Part shown: positions 48,349 through 49,872 of the stretch, in pieces
Numbering within the stretch: the stretch's first letter is position 1
Layout: each line of letters begins with the position of its first letter
Assembly: GCA_046735355.1 (NCBI GenBank)
Contig: JBKPTC010000027.1
Span: 1-49,872, forward strand
Direction: 5' to 3'
From: DATAEU01 sp046735355
GTDB lineage: Bacteria > Actinomycetota > UBA4738 > HRBIN12
DNA: 49,872 nucleotides
Translations under genes and position numbers: made by a program
The notes under the pieces: generated by a model
The model's database searches: none
The model's input: only the letters and a program-made list of their open reading frames with translations
What the model was told of the DNA's origin: nothing

Positions 48349-49407
48349 TCATGCGGCCACGGCCTCGGCCGTCGGCTCGAGGCGGCCGGCGATCAGATCG
48401 AGCACCGCCTCCTCGACCTGCGCCTGGACGCCCGGGTCGATCAGATCGTCGTCGTCGTCCCTGGGAAGCGACTCGAGGACGGGCGCGATCGTGGCGCCCT
48501 CGAAGTACCGGTCGAGCACGCGGGGATCGATGTACGACTGCCTGCACACCGTCGGCGTGTTGCCGAGGTACTCGGCAACCTCCTTGATCGCCGACGAGAC
48601 CGCCCGCTTGCGCGCGGTCACCGTCGGGCGGACGTCGACGCGCGCCGACACCGCGACCGCGGCGAGCACCGTCGCGTGCCACGTTCGGAAGTCCTTGGCG
48701 GTGAAGCGGCCGCCGGTCACCTCCTTGAGGTACTCGTTCACGTCGCCCGAGCGGACGTCGCGCCACGTTCCGTCGTCGTCCCGGTACGCGAGCAGCTCCG
48801 GGCCGCCGGAGCGCCGCGCCTTCAGCTCGCGCAGCACCGGACCGATCTGCGGATCGCGCACGAGCACGACCCGCCGCTTGCCGCCCTTGGCCGTGTAGTC
48901 GAATCGCACGCCGTCGTCGTCGATGCGCACGTGCTCCTTGCGCAGCGTCGCGAGCCCGTACGAGCTGTTCCTCTCGGCATACGACTCCGAGCCGATCCGG
49001 AAGTAGCCTCGGTCGAGCAGCCGGACCGCCGTCGCGAGCGCCTTCTCGCGCGGAATTCCGGGCAGCTCGAGGTGCTTCGCGACCGTCTCTCGCACGGCCG
49101 GAAGCACGCGCGCGAACTCGTGCATCCGCCGGAACTTCAACCGGTCGCGCCACTCGCGCCAGCGCGAGTGATACAGGTACTGACGTCGCCCGGCCGCGTC
49201 CGTCCCCATCGCCTGGATGTGGCCCCACGGGTCCGGGCAGATCCACACGTCGGTCCACGCGGGTGGGATCGCGAGCGACCGGATCCGCTGGAGCGTCTGG
49301 GGGTCGTCGAGCGCGCGGCCACGCGCGTCCAGGTAGCTGAACCCCTTGCCCCGTCTGCGTCGCGTGAAGCCGGCGACCGTCGGCTCGACGCGGTGAACCC
49401 TCGGCAT
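48349..49407 (-). CDS. DNA topoisomerase IB (poxvirus/bacterial type)
   Basis: 352 aa. Relaxes supercoils through a 3'-phosphotyrosine. N-terminal part: GKGFSYLDARGRALDDPQTL, RSLAIPPAWTDVWICPDPWG and GRRQYLYHSRWREWRD. Catalytic part: RLLDRGYFRIGSESYAERNS, FDYTAKGGKR, KDFRTWHATVLAA and the active Tyr in CRQSYIDPRV. Full length. ATG 49407 is chosen; the frame to 49473 is an extension without support. A weak SigB-like site (GTGT-N16-GGGGAT, 49448-49473) lies upstream. Confidence 0.92.
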   Translation of the reverse strand: MPRVHRVEPTVAGFTRRRRGKGFSYLDARGRALDDPQTLQRIRSLAIPPAWTDVWICPDPWGHIQAMGTDAAGRRQYLYHSRWREWRDRLKFRRMHEFARVLPAVRETVAKHLELPGIPREKALATAVRLLDRGYFRIGSESYAERNSSYGLATLRKEHVRIDDDGVRFDYTAKGGKRRVVLVRDPQIGPVLRELKARRSGGPELLAYRDDDGTWRDVRSGDVNEYLKEVTGGRFTAKDFRTWHATVLAAVAVSARVDVRPTVTARKRAVSSAIKEVAEYLGNTPTVCRQSYIDPRVLDRYFEGATIAPVLESLPRDDDDDLIDPGVQAQVEEAVLDLIAGRLEPTAEAVAA

Positions 49408-49495
49408 CGGCCGGTCACGCTCCCCTCTGGTCCGGCGCGCCCGAACTATCCCCAGGCGCCGGGGCGAGCACACATGCCCCGACCTGCGCGGACGG

Positions 49496-49872
49496 CTAGT
49501 GCGGACCCTTCCCGGCGGCCGGACCGTGGTCGTCGTGGCCGCGCGCCTCGCCGGCCGGCTCGTGCCGCTCGGGTTTCGGCTCGGAGGTCGGCTGCTCGGT
49601 CTCCCGAGGCCGATCCTGATGGTGCACGCGAGCGGCCGGCGAGCGGCCGTCGCGCCCGCCCGGGGCGGCTCGTCGGGTCGGTCCCGCGAGCGCGACGAAC
49701 GCGACGGCCAGCATGACGACTGCCGCGGCCAGCCCGGCGAGGAGCCACCCCGCGCGACGATCGGACGGACGAACGGACGGCACGATCGAGGTCGGCTCGG
49801 CGGACGCGGGCAGCACGGCCGTGGCGTCGGGCGCCGCGATCGCCGTCCGAAGCGCGGCCGCCAGCTCCGGGG
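49496..49872 (-). CDS. C-terminal part of a membrane protein, possibly a Ser/Thr kinase
   Basis: The frame is open to the window end, so the 5' part is missing. The visible part starts PELAAALRTAIAAPDATAVLP, typical of the segment after a PknB-type kinase domain, then a basic stretch (RPSDRRAG), one transmembrane helix (WLLAGLAAAVVMLAVAFVAL) and a hydrophilic outer tail rich in Pro, Glu, His and Arg. The kinase identity is an inference from this layout; a confirmed catalytic domain would lie outside. Confidence 0.5.
   Translation of the reverse strand, partial: PELAAALRTAIAAPDATAVLPASAEPTSIVPSVRPSDRRAGWLLAGLAAAVVMLAVAFVALAGPTRRAAPGGRDGRSPAARVHHQDRPRETEQPTSEPKPERHEPAGEARGHDDHGPAAGKGPH

Overview
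The window is about 50 kb of very GC-rich, gene-dense DNA with the look of an actinobacterium (Actinomycetota), probably an uncultivated soil-type lineage. The signs are F420-dependent enzymes (positions 2-121 and 32785-33753), a ClpS gene coupled to a DUF2017 gene, DUF5709 and DUF3618 proteins, many GTG starts, frequent 4-base ATGA/GTGA gene overlaps, and a SigB/SigF-type stress sigma factor. The class cannot be fixed from the sequence alone. I saw no rRNA, tRNA, CRISPR array, insertion sequence or prophage.

Layout. 1-9.4 kb: end of an F420 enzyme, a PBP4-type carboxypeptidase, PilT followed at once by a very large ATPase/TPR regulator, a sulfatase and a lytic transglycosylase. 9.4-13.2 kb: DUF2017/ClpS, a Ca2+/H+ exchanger, and small stress-type genes (proline-rich protein, DksA-like protein, DUF5709). 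13.2-19.5 kb: a minus-strand glycoconjugate cluster (GT4 fused to a GmhA-like isomerase, SDR, GT9 heptosyltransferase-like, carbamoyltransferase, GmhB). 19.5-24.1 kb: BON and CsbD proteins, then a PAS/GAF/PP2C phosphatase with its STAS and HATPase partners. 24-28.8 kb: small membrane and zinc proteins, SDR, SRPBCC, YihY. 28.9-36 kb: a second sugar region (GT9, HldE, GT4-like, F420 LLM enzyme, GT2, radical SAM). 36-38.9 kb: GH13 glucosidase and hypotheticals. 38.9-46.4 kb: a second STAS/HATPase pair, the HATPase-SigB operon, CBS, OsmC and DUF3618-type envelope proteins. 46.4-49.9 kb: metallophosphoesterase, BON, nucleotidyltransferase, topoisomerase IB and the tail of a probable membrane kinase.

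The unifying signal is a promoter I could read by eye more than twenty times: GTTT (or GTTC), a spacer of almost always exactly 16 bases, then GGGTA(T/G/A/C) or GGGAA(C/T). It lies in front of the SigB operon itself and of most of the small stress, envelope and redox genes, and also in front of the glycan/heptose cluster. In several genes the -10 element ends exactly 9 bases before the start codon, which points to leaderless mRNAs. The window therefore seems to hold a general-stress sigma factor, most of its partner-switching control proteins, and a dense set of its likely targets, including an ADP-heptose-type pathway (GmhA-like, HldE, GmhB) that is unexpected in a monoderm actinobacterium. 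This is read from sequence and has not been tested.
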